64,000 nucleotides of DNA from Pseudoips prasinana (lineage: Eukaryota; Arthropoda; Insecta; Lepidoptera; Nolidae). Under the pieces are notes generated by a model. The model was not told the origin of the DNA. It was given only the letters and a program-made list of their open reading frames with translations, and did not search any database. Shown piece after piece: positions 45,450 to 55,626 of this stretch. Location of the stretch: positions 20,868,001-20,932,000 of the forward strand of contig OX621254.1 in the NCBI GenBank assembly GCA_951640165.1, written 5' to 3'. The translations under genes were made by a program, and so were the position numbers. How positions within the stretch are numbered: position 1 is the first letter of the stretch; each line of letters begins with the position of its first letter.

Positions 45450-46279
45450 GTCCCATGTACTGAACAAGAATGGAAAAATAAAGCCCGCCAGTTCGAATTA
45501 TTATGGAATTTTCCTCATTGCATTGGATCCATTGATGGAAAACATATAGTTATTGAAGCACCGTATAACTCTGGCAGTGACTTTTTTCAACTATAAAGAA
45601 GAATTCAGTATTGTACTACTGGCAATAGTCGATGCAGATTACAACTTTATATATGCGAACTGTGGTGCTAAAGGCAGATCTTCCGACAGTGGAGTATTTC
45701 TGGAAACTCCATTTTACGACGCATAGACTCAAAATAATTTAAATATTCCACAGCCACAACCAATTACACCAAATGGTTCGAATCTACCTTATGTAATAAT
45801 AGGGGACAGTGCATTTGCCTTATCTGAAAATATTATGAAGCCATATCCTGGTATTGACAATCAAGGAACTATAAAGCGCATTTACAACTACCGACTTTCC
45901 AGATCAAGAAGGATAGTAGAAAATGTGTTTGGCATATTGAGTACTGTCTTTCGCGTTTTCAGAAAAGCCATACCTCTTAAGCCTGCTACTTGTGAAAAAG
46001 TAACAATGTCATGTGTATATTTGGATAACTTTTTAGGACGCAATAAACTGTCTCGTGCTTTGTATACTACACCAGGAACATTCGATTATGAAGACTCAGA
46101 ATATAATATCATAGAAGGTACTTGGCGAAGAGAATGATATTGGTACTCACAGCAATATGTTAGATTTACAAACTGTTGCATGACACCCACCACTCGCTGC
46201 TACGGTCGTAAGAGACAAATTTGCTGAATATTTTATTAGTCCAGACGGTAGTGTACCATGGCAAAATGCTCGTGCATAA
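45450..46279 (+). pseudogene. Harbinger H1 transposase exon 2
   Basis: Acceptor AG at 45448-45449. Frameshift near 45585 (an extra T in SGSDFF), stop at 45724-45726, then a clean stretch (45835-46137) with the Glu in RRIVENVFGIL, a further frameshift near 46137 and terminal VPWQNARA. Confidence 0.8.
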
Positions 46280-46479
46280 TAAAATAGTTCTCATTTGTAT
46301 GTACTATACTTTTCCCAATAAAGTAAATATTATTCAGTATTGCTTCATTTAAAATTAATAAGACCCTAGTAGGAAGTTGATTAAAATAATTATATACAAT
46401 ATAGATACCTGACGAAGTTACTACATAAATACTTAGAATTATTAAACTGCGTTAGCTTTTAGACAACACTTGACAGACA

Positions 46480-46785
46480 TTTTAAGACTTTTTGTATGGA
46501 TTATCTGATGTTCCAAACGTTGTCCACACAATAAAAATTGCAGCGATTCAAACCACTGCTATTTGCTTCTAATCACTTCCTCGGAACCACTTCCAGTCCT
46601 TTTTGATGTTCGATTTTTTTTCTTTTCACGACTGAATTGTGAGCGTAGAATATGCATCTTTGTTTTTTGCGATACATGCAATTCTGCAGCAATGTCGGTC
46701 CAAGCATCATTTTTTTTTTTATTTATCTTTATTCTCTTTATTTGAGGCGTCCCAAAGAATACTTCTTTGGTGATAAAGCTCTATG
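46480..46785 (-). pseudogene. Harbinger H1 MADF exon 1, 3' portion
   Basis: The minus strand reads ELYHQRSILWDASNKENKDK, then KNDAWTDIAAELHVSQKTK and ILRSQFSREKKK, with two stops and a run of A. The first codons (MEVVWSNNQISM) are at 47584-47613, beyond the solo LTR. Confidence 0.7.
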
Positions 46786-46789
46786 AGCA

Positions 46790-47579
46790 TGTCACGTCGC
46801 ACACAAAAAGTAGGCGCCTGACCAAATTAAATAGTAACAGCTGCCGCCAGTTTTTAAATTCTATTAGAAATCCCTAAGTGGTACGAATAGATTATAACTC
46901 CATTCACTCTAATTAGCTCCTTGTTCGATCGTTCATGAGCGATGATTTGCGAATCGTATTCATTACGGAGGTCACCGTGAGATTGTTGGTTACTAATTCT
47001 GCTAAGATTTTTATTACAACTATTAAGTGCTCACGTACTAAATACGTGAAGATAATTACTTGTATTGTGTATTGTTCCCGCTGGGGTGAGTTATATATTT
47101 TATTTGTCTAAGTAGTTGTCAGTTGTTCTCTCTTAAGTACACGTATAGAAGTGTTATATTTTCTGTTGGGGCTGCTTAGCATATGAAGGGTATTAGGGTT
47201 ACTGTGCTAGACTAGGGCTTTTTGCTGTCATCGTAAGCTTCCCTAAAACCAGTGTTGGTTACGTTCCAGGAACCTCCCTACTACTATTGACTTGTGAGTT
47301 GGCTGACACATGAGAGAACCTGTGAGCTATCCGCTGGGAGAACTTGTGAACTACTCCGCTGCGAGAACTTGTGAACTACCGGAGGAGAAGGCGTTATCTC
47401 CAGAATTGTGCCCTTCAAGACAACACTCTGTCAGGCCAGTTCCCTCTAACTACCTACTTCGACTTTTATAATCGAGTGCGTTGGGAAGTGGACAGAACAA
47501 TAAATTATTTTATTTCATCAGATTGTTCTCATTATTCGAACCCTACTCATTTCTTTCTGTAACCTGCTACCAGGTTACA
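46790..47579. mobile_element. Solo LTR, 790 bp, TSD agca
   Basis: Begins TGTCACGTCGC and ends GGTTACA (TG...CA), with the 4-bp duplication agca at 46786-46789 and 47580-47583. Its removal restores the reading of the H1 MADF exon across the site. A 4-bp duplication fits Ty3/gypsy-type integration. An aataaa-like word lies near 47498. There are no internal coding genes, so recombination between two LTRs is the likely origin. Confidence 0.72.
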
Positions 47580-47891
47580 AGCATCGAAATTTGGTTGTTG
47601 GACCACACTACCTCCATGTTTATAAACTCGCGCAAAACACGCCCACACCTGTTGATGACTTTTGTTTATAAACTAGATGTTTCGTCTTGCTCTCCACTCG
47701 TAGTGGGGAGCACGACAACACGTATCATAAACAATTTTTCATCACCTATGTTTATAAACTGTGTACAGAGATGATGAAACTTGTTTATGAACAGTTTATA
47801 AACAGTGTTTATTAACAAATGTTTACTAATGAATACGTGGCTTGAATGTCGGAGATCATTGTGTTGACCACACTAATCAGTGTTTATAGAA

Positions 47892-48311
47892 ATGTCGCCC
47901 TAGGAGGTTGTGGCTATTAGTGCTACGTACATAATAATTATATCGAGTGTGTTGAAACGTAGAAGAAAGAGAAGGTGGTGGATGCGGAATTTCTTACAAC
48001 GAGAAAGAAGAGTTAATATTCTAAGTGATCTCCGAATGTCTGACGGATCGTTTGTAAATTTTACTCGAATGTCATCATCTGATTTTGAAACTTTATTGCA
48101 AAGGATCGGACCTTCCATAGCCAAATAGGATACAATACTACGGAACGCTATTAGTCCTCATATCAGACTTGCCATTACATTGAGGTACTTGTCGACTGGA
48201 GATTCTTATGCTTCCTTGTCGTACACTTTTCGAGTGTCAAAACAACTGATACGTAAAATAGTACCAGAAGTTTGTAAAGAACCGATAAAAATACTGAAGA
48301 TATTTGTAAAG
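47892..48311 (+). pseudogene. Harbinger H4 transposase exon 1
   Basis: ATG at 47892 followed by a TAG at codon 4. Otherwise the expected RRRKRRWWMRNFLQRERRV and DGSFVNFTRMSSSDFETLLQRIGPSIAK, a second stop near 48126, then RLAITLRYLSTGDSYASLSY. GT donor after 48311. Confidence 0.8.
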
Positions 48312-48421
48312 GTAAGTTAAAGACAATGCATACATTATTAAATTGTAGTTTTATTTTCAGTAAAAGAAATTTTAATCTATAACCTGACAGAGTACAACAT
48401 AGATATAGCGACCAACATAAA

Positions 48422-48957
48422 TTAATTTGTATTAGTGTCATTAAATCTATTAGTGCTCGAGGAATCCATAGTTGCAAGTATATTTTGTACAATATGCTCT
48501 TCTGAAGGCTCCGGGCTGATATCACTGGATGACGTGATATAGCCCTGTTGCACATTTGGCTGGCTTTGATTATTATAACTTGTACGGTATTTTCCTAAGC
48601 GTGCATCTAATAAAATATTATTAATATAATATTTAACCATAATTACACTGTGTTCGTCATTTAATGCACGTAACTCGGTTCCTATGAACTGTCTATAAAC
48701 ATCGAATTCATTTCGGGATATCATTCTGTTTTTAGCAGCATGCATAACTTCATAAGCCTCCTCCAATCTATCATCATTAGAGTGGCTTCTCTTGCGAGTT
48801 GTTCGCGACAATGAAGGTGTTGGTTCAGGCCTTATGGGTTGCTGTGCTTGATCAATGGTAGAATGCGACTCTAGTTGATGAGGAGAGTGAAGTTCCTGAA
48901 TGGTAGATTGAGACTGTAGAACGAAATCTTCTAAATCGTGTTTTGGCTTTATGGGCT
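48422..48957 (-). pseudogene. Harbinger H4 MADF-gene 3' exon
   Basis: Acceptor at 48958-48959. The 129-codon frame at 48422-48811 contains NEFDVYRQFIGTELRALNDE and YYINNILLDARLGKYR, which is the conserved C-terminal helical region shared with the other copies. The upstream part is Gln/Ser-rich with one probable break near 48811. Located in the H4 transposase intron (48312-49105). Confidence 0.72.
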
Positions 48958-49105
48958 CTGAAAAATGATAAAATATTAAATCAAATAATTATAATAAATA
49001 TAGACTACAAAACATGTATTGTATTATTTCAAACATCTGTTAGACATGAATCTGTAACTATAAGTAGGCAACAATAGTATTTAATGTATAATTATTTCTT
49101 TACAG

Positions 49106-49919
49106 GTCCCAGCAACTGCAAATAAATGAAAAGCCAAGGCTAAAAGCTTTGAAATTATATGGAATTTTCCGCATTGCGTTGGATCTATAGACGGTAAACA
49201 TGTTTTGATCCAAGCTCCTTCGAATTCTGGAAGTGACTATTTTAACTATAAAGAACAATTTAGTATTATCCTATTGGGTATTGTGGATGCAAATTATAAT
49301 TTTATCTATGCAAATCGCGGTGCTAAAGGAAAATCTTCTGGCAGTGAAGTATTCCAAGAGACTGCTTTTTATAAAGCTTTGGCTGATAACCAACTCAACT
49401 GGCCAAGTCCAGCTCCAATACGACAAGATGGGCCAAATATGTCTTACGTACTTGTAGGAGACAGCGCCTTTGCACTGACAGAAAATATGATAAAGCCATA
49501 TCCCAGTAATCACGACGTGGGGACAACGAGGCGCATTTTCAACTATCGACTGTCAAGAGCTAGAAGAATTGTCGAAAATGTGTTCGGTATCTTAGGTGTT
49601 GTATTTCGTATATTCCGGACTCCCATAACCCTCCCACCCTCTAATGCTGAAGTTGTTGTAATGGCGTGCGTATACCTTCATATTTTATTAAGGCGAAATA
49701 GTCAATCAATATCACTATACACACATGGAACCTTTGATTCTGAAAATGTGGATCACGATATTTTAGAAAGATCTTGGCGCAAAAATTGGATCTGTTAATA
49801 TGTCGAATTTAAATGCTATGGGAAGACGCTACCCTGAATCTGTTATGGAAATAAGAAACAAATTTGCTGAATATTTCACGAGTGAAGAAGGATGTGTTCC
49901 CTGGCAGAATAATTTTTAA
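49106..49919 (+). pseudogene. Harbinger H4 transposase exon 2
   Basis: After the acceptor (tttacag/gtcccagc) there is a stop within the first ten codons. From 49205 the frame is open through YANRGAKGKSSGSEVFQE, LVGDSAFALTENM and RRIVENVFGILG. A frameshift near 49790 separates it from the tail (FAEYFTSEEGCVPWQNNF, stop at 49917-49919). Confidence 0.85.
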
Positions 49920-50219
49920 ATAAATAAACTAGTATAATGCTTGTGGTTTAGAAGTGAAGTTGTGTGGGTGAATTGTGTACAATTCGTTCGCGCTAAGTTT
50001 GCCGCTGGTTATGTGACGTCTCACGAGTCAGGTTACCTTGTCAGCCAATCAACGATACTGATACGGTGACTCAGCGGTTCGGTAGGCATTGGGTGAATGG
50101 GACGCGCATTTCAAGGACCGGCTCACTCAGCGCAAACTTTTTATTGAGTAATTTATTAGATTACATTCCATTCAGATATTTTCAAGATTTGTGATTACAA
50201 ATGACAAAATATGACTTAC

Positions 50220-50567
50220 GTTTGTGTCCAACGTGTCCAAGCTTCCAGAAGTTGTAGCTCCCTTTAGCGAAAATTTCATTGCATCGTATGCAAACCACGC
50301 ACTGGATTTCACGTCATCTCTTCCGCTGCCAGTAGTTTTTGAAGATTTCACGTTCTTCCTTTCTCGGACAAATTGCGAACGCAGGGTATGAACTTTGGTT
50401 TCTATATCTTTTCTAGACAATATAAGCTCCTTGGCAACAGCCTCCCATGCGTCATTTTTCTTTATTTTATTTCTATAATCACGGTGAGACTTATCCCACA
50501 ACAATTTACGACTTTCGTAAAGCTCCAGAAGTGAAAGCACGGTATCATTTCCCCAAACTAAAGCCAT
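50220..50567 (-). CDS. Harbinger H4 MADF exon 1, intact
   Basis: 116 codons from ATG at 50567 (MALVWGNDTVLSLLELYE) to a GT donor at 50218-50219. The MADF fold is complete: LLWDKSHRDYRNKIKKNDAW, VAKELILSRKDIETKVH, LRSQFVRERK, then the SAWFAYDAMKF segment. MADF proteins bind DNA as Myb-like trihelices; in Harbinger the partner protein helps the transposase recognise termini. The gene is interlocked with the transposase. The downstream exon (48422-48957) has probable breaks, so only this exon is called coding. Confidence 0.78.
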
Positions 50568-50780
50568 GTTAAGAGGCACGTTGCGTACCCGACTACACTT
50601 GGTGACAAATGGCGCGACACTGACGCGGGACACGTGCGCTCGCTCTCGAGGCGGGAGCAAGCAATATGCCCCGCATCACGTACAATGTTTCGGGTCATGT
50701 TGCGGCACACTATGCAACGTTTCAGCGTCACGTATCCCGTCGTTTTTCGGGACAAAATGTTCCCTAGTGTATCCCAGGCT

Positions 50781-52754
50781 TAAGTTACCAGTCATGTTCA
50801 TTTCAGCGCCCAATTTTTGCCACGCATTATTTTGTTTATTTGTTTCTATCGATGTAATATTTTGACTTTATATTGTGAAGGTACTAGTGCTTTAGACCAA
50901 ATAAATAAGCTTTTCTTCGTGATCGATTTTGCGTGACATTATCGTATCCGATGCAGTTCGAGGGAATAGTGAGGCCTGCGGAGAGCGGGCGCGGTGGGCA
51001 AGACACTGCCAGCGGCCGCCGGCGACTGCTCGAACAGTCGCGCGCCGCCGCCGCGTAGGAGTCGTCAGAGTGCTCGCTGCGTAGCTGGCGGCCGCGAGAC
51101 TTTCCAAGTTTCTCAAGCGATACTATATATTCCAAAAATAAAGATAAAGTTTAAAATCATATGACACTGGTGATCATTTTGCTCAATTACCTTCACACGA
51201 TTTTGGATTTATTGATTTTCACATTAAAGATCATCATGTTTTGCACTCAAGTGACCAATTGAGATCTTTAAATTCTAGAACTCAGATAGTAGCAGGCATA
51301 GTTTTTCATCTTGCTTAGACGATCCTGACTTACACATAGTTTCCATAGTTGACATTGAACAAGTTGAACTGATGCTGGAAATGTTGATCCTGGTTCTCTG
51401 ATACACCTTTACGGAATGTCACATAATATGAATGTAACTCTTGGTCAATGAGCGACCCATCTGCATTCATCCCATCAGTCTTCGATGCATTATTTCATTC
51501 ATCGTTGCGATCAAAAGCTCTGTTTGCAGAATTCTTCTTACAGTGTTATGAATTCTCTGTAATGTAGGCTAATCTGTGCATAACGAGACGATCGGCAGCG
51601 GTCGGCTAGCGATCACATGGACAGTGAGTCACACGTACACGTACACGAGTAGCATGTAATAATTTAATTAGCGAAATAGATGGTGTAATTTCGTAATCAT
51701 TGCTCGTACTGTTTGCATTTATGCTAGGTTGTATGCTGTTTTTGTTCAACGAGTTTTCCAATATAAAACGAAATTGTGATGCATTGGGATTATCATTGCT
51801 ACGACCTCATGCTCGCACACAAAGATAAAGTTTTTCTAGATGATCTTGCGAGCATTTGTGAGTGAGGAAATATTTGAAATCGGATTGCAATAAATCTTAA
51901 GTCAAAATCACAAAGCTTTTGCAATGTTCAAAATTAATCAAAGTATTGGCGTTTTCGTCTGTTGCAATAATATTTTGCAACATTAAAATATAGTGTCTTA
52001 TAAAAAAAATATCGAAACCTCTTTATTCTCATTTCTTATAGGGCTTTTTTATCAATTCCTAAAGGATCTTTGCAGTTCATTAAGTCTTATAATCTGTCAA
52101 GCATTCTAATATTCTCAACGGTAACTTAGCTATTAGCGAAACTAGTGTTACCGTTTTCTATCATAAAATCTACGGCATCGGCAACTTACGTGCTAAGTAG
52201 TTGGGTAGCCAATTTGACATAAATTTTCTTACTAAAGAAAATTTATATTTGCATCGCATAGTGTATTTGCCAAACGATGTCCCTCTTTTTGTTGAATTTT
52301 GTATATTTTTGTTACAAATTTCAATTTGATTTCCCCTTTCTCGGTGGTTACATTTGTTTCGGCAAAGACGTTTCGAGCTAGTTTAAGAATATGGGATCCA
52401 AAACACAATATACTCTAGAATCGCGGCATGGATGCTTAAAACAAGTTACTGTTTCTGAAAATTGTAATTACAATACTGTAAGGATTAATTGATCATGCAC
52501 ATTTTTTTTCTGAAATTATCTTAAAATCTAGGACTTGTGTCGCGACCACATACCAGCATTAGCGGACGATACAATACTACCGTAATCTACATAAACCCTA
52601 TCACTACTGCTTATCACTATTTTTGTCATAAACCATTTAGGATCGAATCGACATCGAATCAAAAAGTAATTCAACATTTTTAGGAGTATTCGTACGGTGT
52701 CGTAAATTCTAATACCTCTTGCATTAAAACACCATTACATTTATTAGTTCCTAA
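50781..52754. other. No recognised gene; includes a GC-rich patch at 50960-51110
   Basis: The patch at 50960-51110 is rich in CpG and CGCC/CGCG words, in contrast to the AT-rich surroundings. Overlapping antisense frames of 74-83 codons there are probably composition artefacts. The remaining 1.6 kb is AT-rich without an identifiable repeat. Confidence 0.4.
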
Positions 52755-52959
52755 AGGCGCGTACGCACGTACGAACACGAACATAGCGAACACAAACACC
52801 AGACCCGAACATTTGGTTCGTACGTATGGACGGCATATTCGAACACGAACGCAAACATAGTTCGAGTCGAGTTCGCGAACAACAGTCGTGGACTCTATCT
52901 TAGTAGCCATAACGGCGCCGTTGGAAGTGGTCGATTGTGAAGTAGCGGAGAATTTTTTG

Positions 52960-53349
52960 ATGTTCGCAGTGATTCACGAAATGTTGTTTCCTAAAGCGGA
53001 TCCTAGATGGTGGGAAACAGTATTGTACAAAAAACGAAATGAAAATACATTACTTTTAGACTTAAAATCACAAGAAATAAGTGGACACTACAAAACTCTG
53101 CTAAAAATGTCAAGTACAGATTTTGAATGTCTATTAAACCTAGTTGGGCCAAGAATCGTTAAAAAGAATACGATAATGAGAGAATCCATATCTGTGCAAA
53201 ATCGTTTGGCAGTGACCTTGCGCTTTCTGAATAGTGGTGATTCGTATACTAGTTTGCAATATTTATTTAAAATATCGAAACAAGCACTCAGTTCCATTAT
53301 TCCGGAGGTGTGTGAAGCACTGGTAGCAGAATTGAAAAGCAACATAAAG
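52960..53349 (+). CDS. Harbinger H5 transposase exon 1
   Basis: 130 codons from ATG at 52960 (MFAVIHEMLF) to the GT donor at 53350 (aag/gtaatc). The frame is open further upstream, but without a better ATG. Contains the paired helix segments (KMSSTDFECLLNLVGPRIV, then RLAVTLRFLNSGDSYTSL and SKQALSSIIPEVCEAL) forming the N-terminal DNA-binding half. The phase joins cleanly to exon 2. Confidence 0.85.
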
Positions 53350-53407
53350 GTAATCAAACATTTATTTCTATCACTTAGAGTAATTTAAGAATTCTTAAAC
53401 GAGAAAC

Positions 53408-53940
53408 TTATAATGGGAATAAATCATCAAACGAATCATTAGTATCAGTATCACTGTTGATATTTTGAATAGTTGAAACACTATCCTCGTCGGAACGTTG
53501 TTGGGGTGAATAATTTGAACTACCAACTCGTGTCGAAACTTCAGTCTGTACTTCACTTATTCGATTTTGTTCTTCAGTAGCGTGTGAATCGGTTACGTTA
53601 TCGGTTACGTTCCTTGAGTTATATCCATAACTACGACCATAATTATTATTATAATATTCGTAATATCCTCTGTCCGCTTTACGAAATAAATCAAAAATTT
53701 CGTACTGAAGCATATTTTGGGTATTTTTTGAGTATTTTTCTAACTTCGATGCGATAAATTTGCAAAAATGTTGTACTTCAGGGTCACCACTTCGCTCCTC
53801 CATATTTTTTTCAGATGATTTTTTTAATACACCCAACGCTTGTTTTAATAAACCCAGACGTGGAGATTCCTCCTTGGTTCGTTTAGCAGATGTCTCGCCT
53901 TGATCAGACAATTCCAATTGTTGCGATTCCTCGTTTTCCT
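53408..53940 (-). CDS. Harbinger H5 MADF-gene 3' exon
   Basis: The frame 53408-53917 (169 codons) extends to an acceptor near 53940 (tttttacag/gaaaac). It has a charged N-terminal part, a helical segment (EVQHFCKFIASKLEKY, then MLQYEIFDLFRKADRGYYEYYN) and a Ser/Asp-rich end. It lies inside the transposase intron on the opposite strand. Family resemblance to the other copies is at the level of the helical segment only. Confidence 0.72.
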
Positions 53941-53971
53941 GTAAAAATGTAATAAGTATGATTTTTTCCAG

Positions 53972-54739
53972 ATACCATCAACCCAAAGCGAGTGGCTGAA
54001 AATATCGGAAGAATTTGAACAATCATTGAATTTTCCTCATTGTGTTGGATCACTGGATGGGAAACATGTTGTATTGGAATCGCCTATTAATTCTGGATCT
54101 GATTTCTATAACTATAAAGGAACGTACAGTATTGTATTAATGGCCGTCGTAGATGCAAGTAAAAGATTTATATTTGTTGATGTGGGATGTCAAGGGAGAA
54201 TATCAGATGCAGGAGTATTCAGAGACTGCAAAATAAACTTTATGATGGAAGAAGGTACTTTGAATTTACCTTCACCGATACCATTGCCAGGCAGAAGAGT
54301 CAATTTGCCATATTTATTTGTAGGTGACAAAGCCTTTCCATTAAAAGAAAATTTAATGACGCCATACGTTGGTACACATCCCAGGGGCTCACAAAAAAGA
54401 ATTTACAACTATCGTTTAAGCCGGGCTCGTATTACTGTCGAACATACATTTGGTATTATGGCATCTGTTTTTAGAGTTTTGAAGAAACCAATGCTGCTGC
54501 AGCCACACAAAGCGCAAATAGTTTTGATGGCCATTGCACATTTGCATAATTTTTTGAGAGAAAAATCTGAATTGTATCATACATTACGTCCGAACGAGAC
54601 CGAAGAGTATACTCGTTCCTGGTTGCCACTTCGCCCTATGGCAACAAGAAATATTACAACACCCAAAGAAATAAGACATGAACACTCCGATTACTTTATG
54701 AAAGAAGGCAAACTTCAGTGGCAAAATAAATACTGTTAA
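53972..54739 (+). CDS. Harbinger H5 transposase exon 2
   Basis: 255 codons plus stop from the acceptor (tttttccag/atacc). DDE_Tnp_4 core with Asp in HCVGSLDGKHV, Asp in LFVGDKAFPL and Glu in ARITVEHTFGIMA, a histidine-bearing variant of the usual ENVFG. C-terminal HLHNFLREK and LQWQNKYC. Together with exon 1 it gives a 385-residue transposase, the normal length for PIF/Harbinger, with no stop or frameshift seen. Confidence 0.88.
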   Translation: MPSTQSEWLKISEEFEQSLNFPHCVGSLDGKHVVLESPINSGSDFYNYKGTYSIVLMAVVDASKRFIFVDVGCQGRISDAGVFRDCKINFMMEEGTLNLPSPIPLPGRRVNLPYLFVGDKAFPLKENLMTPYVGTHPRGSQKRIYNYRLSRARITVEHTFGIMASVFRVLKKPMLLQPHKAQIVLMAIAHLHNFLREKSELYHTLRPNETEEYTRSWLPLRPMATRNITTPKEIRHEHSDYFMKEGKLQWQNKYC

Positions 54740-54747
54740 TTTTACTT

Positions 54748-55250
54748 ACAAAATCGAACTGTGTGCATTGCGCAGAATCTCGCCGATTTCGTGGTTTATC
54801 ACGATCCAGCAAAAAAGACATTGCTTCATAAGCATACCATTTACTTTAATAAACTTCAGATGCTCCTTTAAAAAAGAAAAATCAAAAATGAGTGTAATAA
54901 TTACCTACTACTAATAGTAACATTATAATGTAACTACCTACTTATGTGATAACTAATAAGTACAAAAAAAAATTACCTTTTCCAGTACCATAAAACTTTA
55001 AAAATAAAAAATTACCTTTTCCAGTAAAATAAAACCAAGAAAGGCAAACCTTTCTTGGTTTTATTTTTCTCCCTTCTAAAAGCGCTGAGAAGTGAGGTCA
55101 GTTTATGTTTGCAACTTTCCACATTTGTGTTCAAACATTTTGCTATTTCTGACCAGGCATCATTTTTCAAGTCATTTTTATAATAATTTATATCAGTCGG
55201 ATCCCATAATATTGGCTTTTGTTTATAACAATCTATAAACAAAACTTAGG
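54748..55250 (-). pseudogene. Harbinger H5 MADF 5' exons
   Basis: The frame 55012-55242 carries the MADF core (FIDCYKQKPILWDPTDI, then KNDAWSEIAKCLNTNV and LLSAFRREKNKTKK). Near 55015 and 54970 the ccagta..ttacctttt stretch is repeated in tandem, giving two candidate GT donors. A further exon near 54752-54867 reads SKWYAYEAMSFLLDRDK but has a stop (VYstopSKW) and ends at a donor (gtaagt) near 54750. No convincing ATG with the usual VWSN start is present. Possibly non-functional. Confidence 0.6.
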
Positions 55251-55626
55251 GATGTTTTTAATAATAAACATAGCACGCGAATAACCTCGACGGCTACTCG
55301 TCGAGAACTGAGGTACGGGTAGGACCTCTGCCGCCCGCCCGCACCCCGCCCAGATCTAGGTATACGAACAGTTTTGTTGCGTAACATTTATTAAAGCTCT
55401 TCGAACACCGTCCATACAGAACACACTACAAGGATCGCCGCGAACATGTTTGACGAACAGAGTGTTCGATGTTCGATAGTGGTACGCACGTGCGAACCAA
55501 GTTGTTGCGTATCATGTAACGCAACAAATTTGTTCGTACGTGCGTACGCGGCTTAACATTTTTCGTAATGTAGCTGGATGGGGTAAAGTTATTTAAGTTC
55601 GGCAATTTAATTAATTAAATGGCAAT

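Larger units (their letters stand above)
39149..46403. repeat. Right arm of giant palindrome (7,255 bp)
   Basis: Inverted partner of 30609-37863. Both ends run smoothly through transposon genes (H3 transposase on the left, H1 accessory gene region on the right), so this arm is the likely ancestral copy. Confidence 0.93.
44324..47842. mobile_element. PIF/Harbinger element H1, nested in H4
   Basis: Inverted termini agccacgtattcattagtaa (44324 and ending at 47842) with a 3-bp duplication TGA at 44321-44323 and 47843-47845. It holds transposase exons at 44434-44853 and 45450-46279, a MADF-gene 3' exon at 44915-45449 and MADF exon 1 at 46480-47613, the last split by a solo LTR. The palindrome's right arm ends inside it at 46403. 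Confidence 0.8.
44241..50780. mobile_element. PIF/Harbinger element H4, interrupted by H1
   Basis: The left terminus at 44241 (ggatacactaggg core) and the right terminus ending at 50780 (cagtgtatcc-type core, ccctagtgtatccc) are inverted repeats with TTA/TAA outside. Its 5' region is split by the nested H1 element (44324-47842). With H1 removed, the terminus joins the sequence before transposase exon 1 at 47892. Confidence 0.72.
52755..55553. mobile_element. PIF/Harbinger element H5, 2,799 bp, with TAA target duplication
   Basis: TIRs at 52755 (aggcgcgtacgcacgtacga) and ending at 55553 (inverted agccgcgtacgcacgtacga, one mismatch in the first 20), flanked by TAA at 52752-52754 and 55554-55556, exactly as expected for this superfamily. 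The transposase reading frame is unbroken in both exons. It is the best preserved and most diverged Harbinger in the window. Confidence 0.9.

Noticed and set aside
30609..46403. The palindrome as the TIRs of one giant transposon
   Set aside because: Its edges cut through transposase and accessory genes and have no target duplication; the outer flanks differ (LINE A versus continuing Harbinger H1).
50884..51135. Two overlapping antisense frames in a GC-rich patch
   Set aside because: Arg/Ala/Ser-rich translations in two frames at once reflect base composition. No family similarity.
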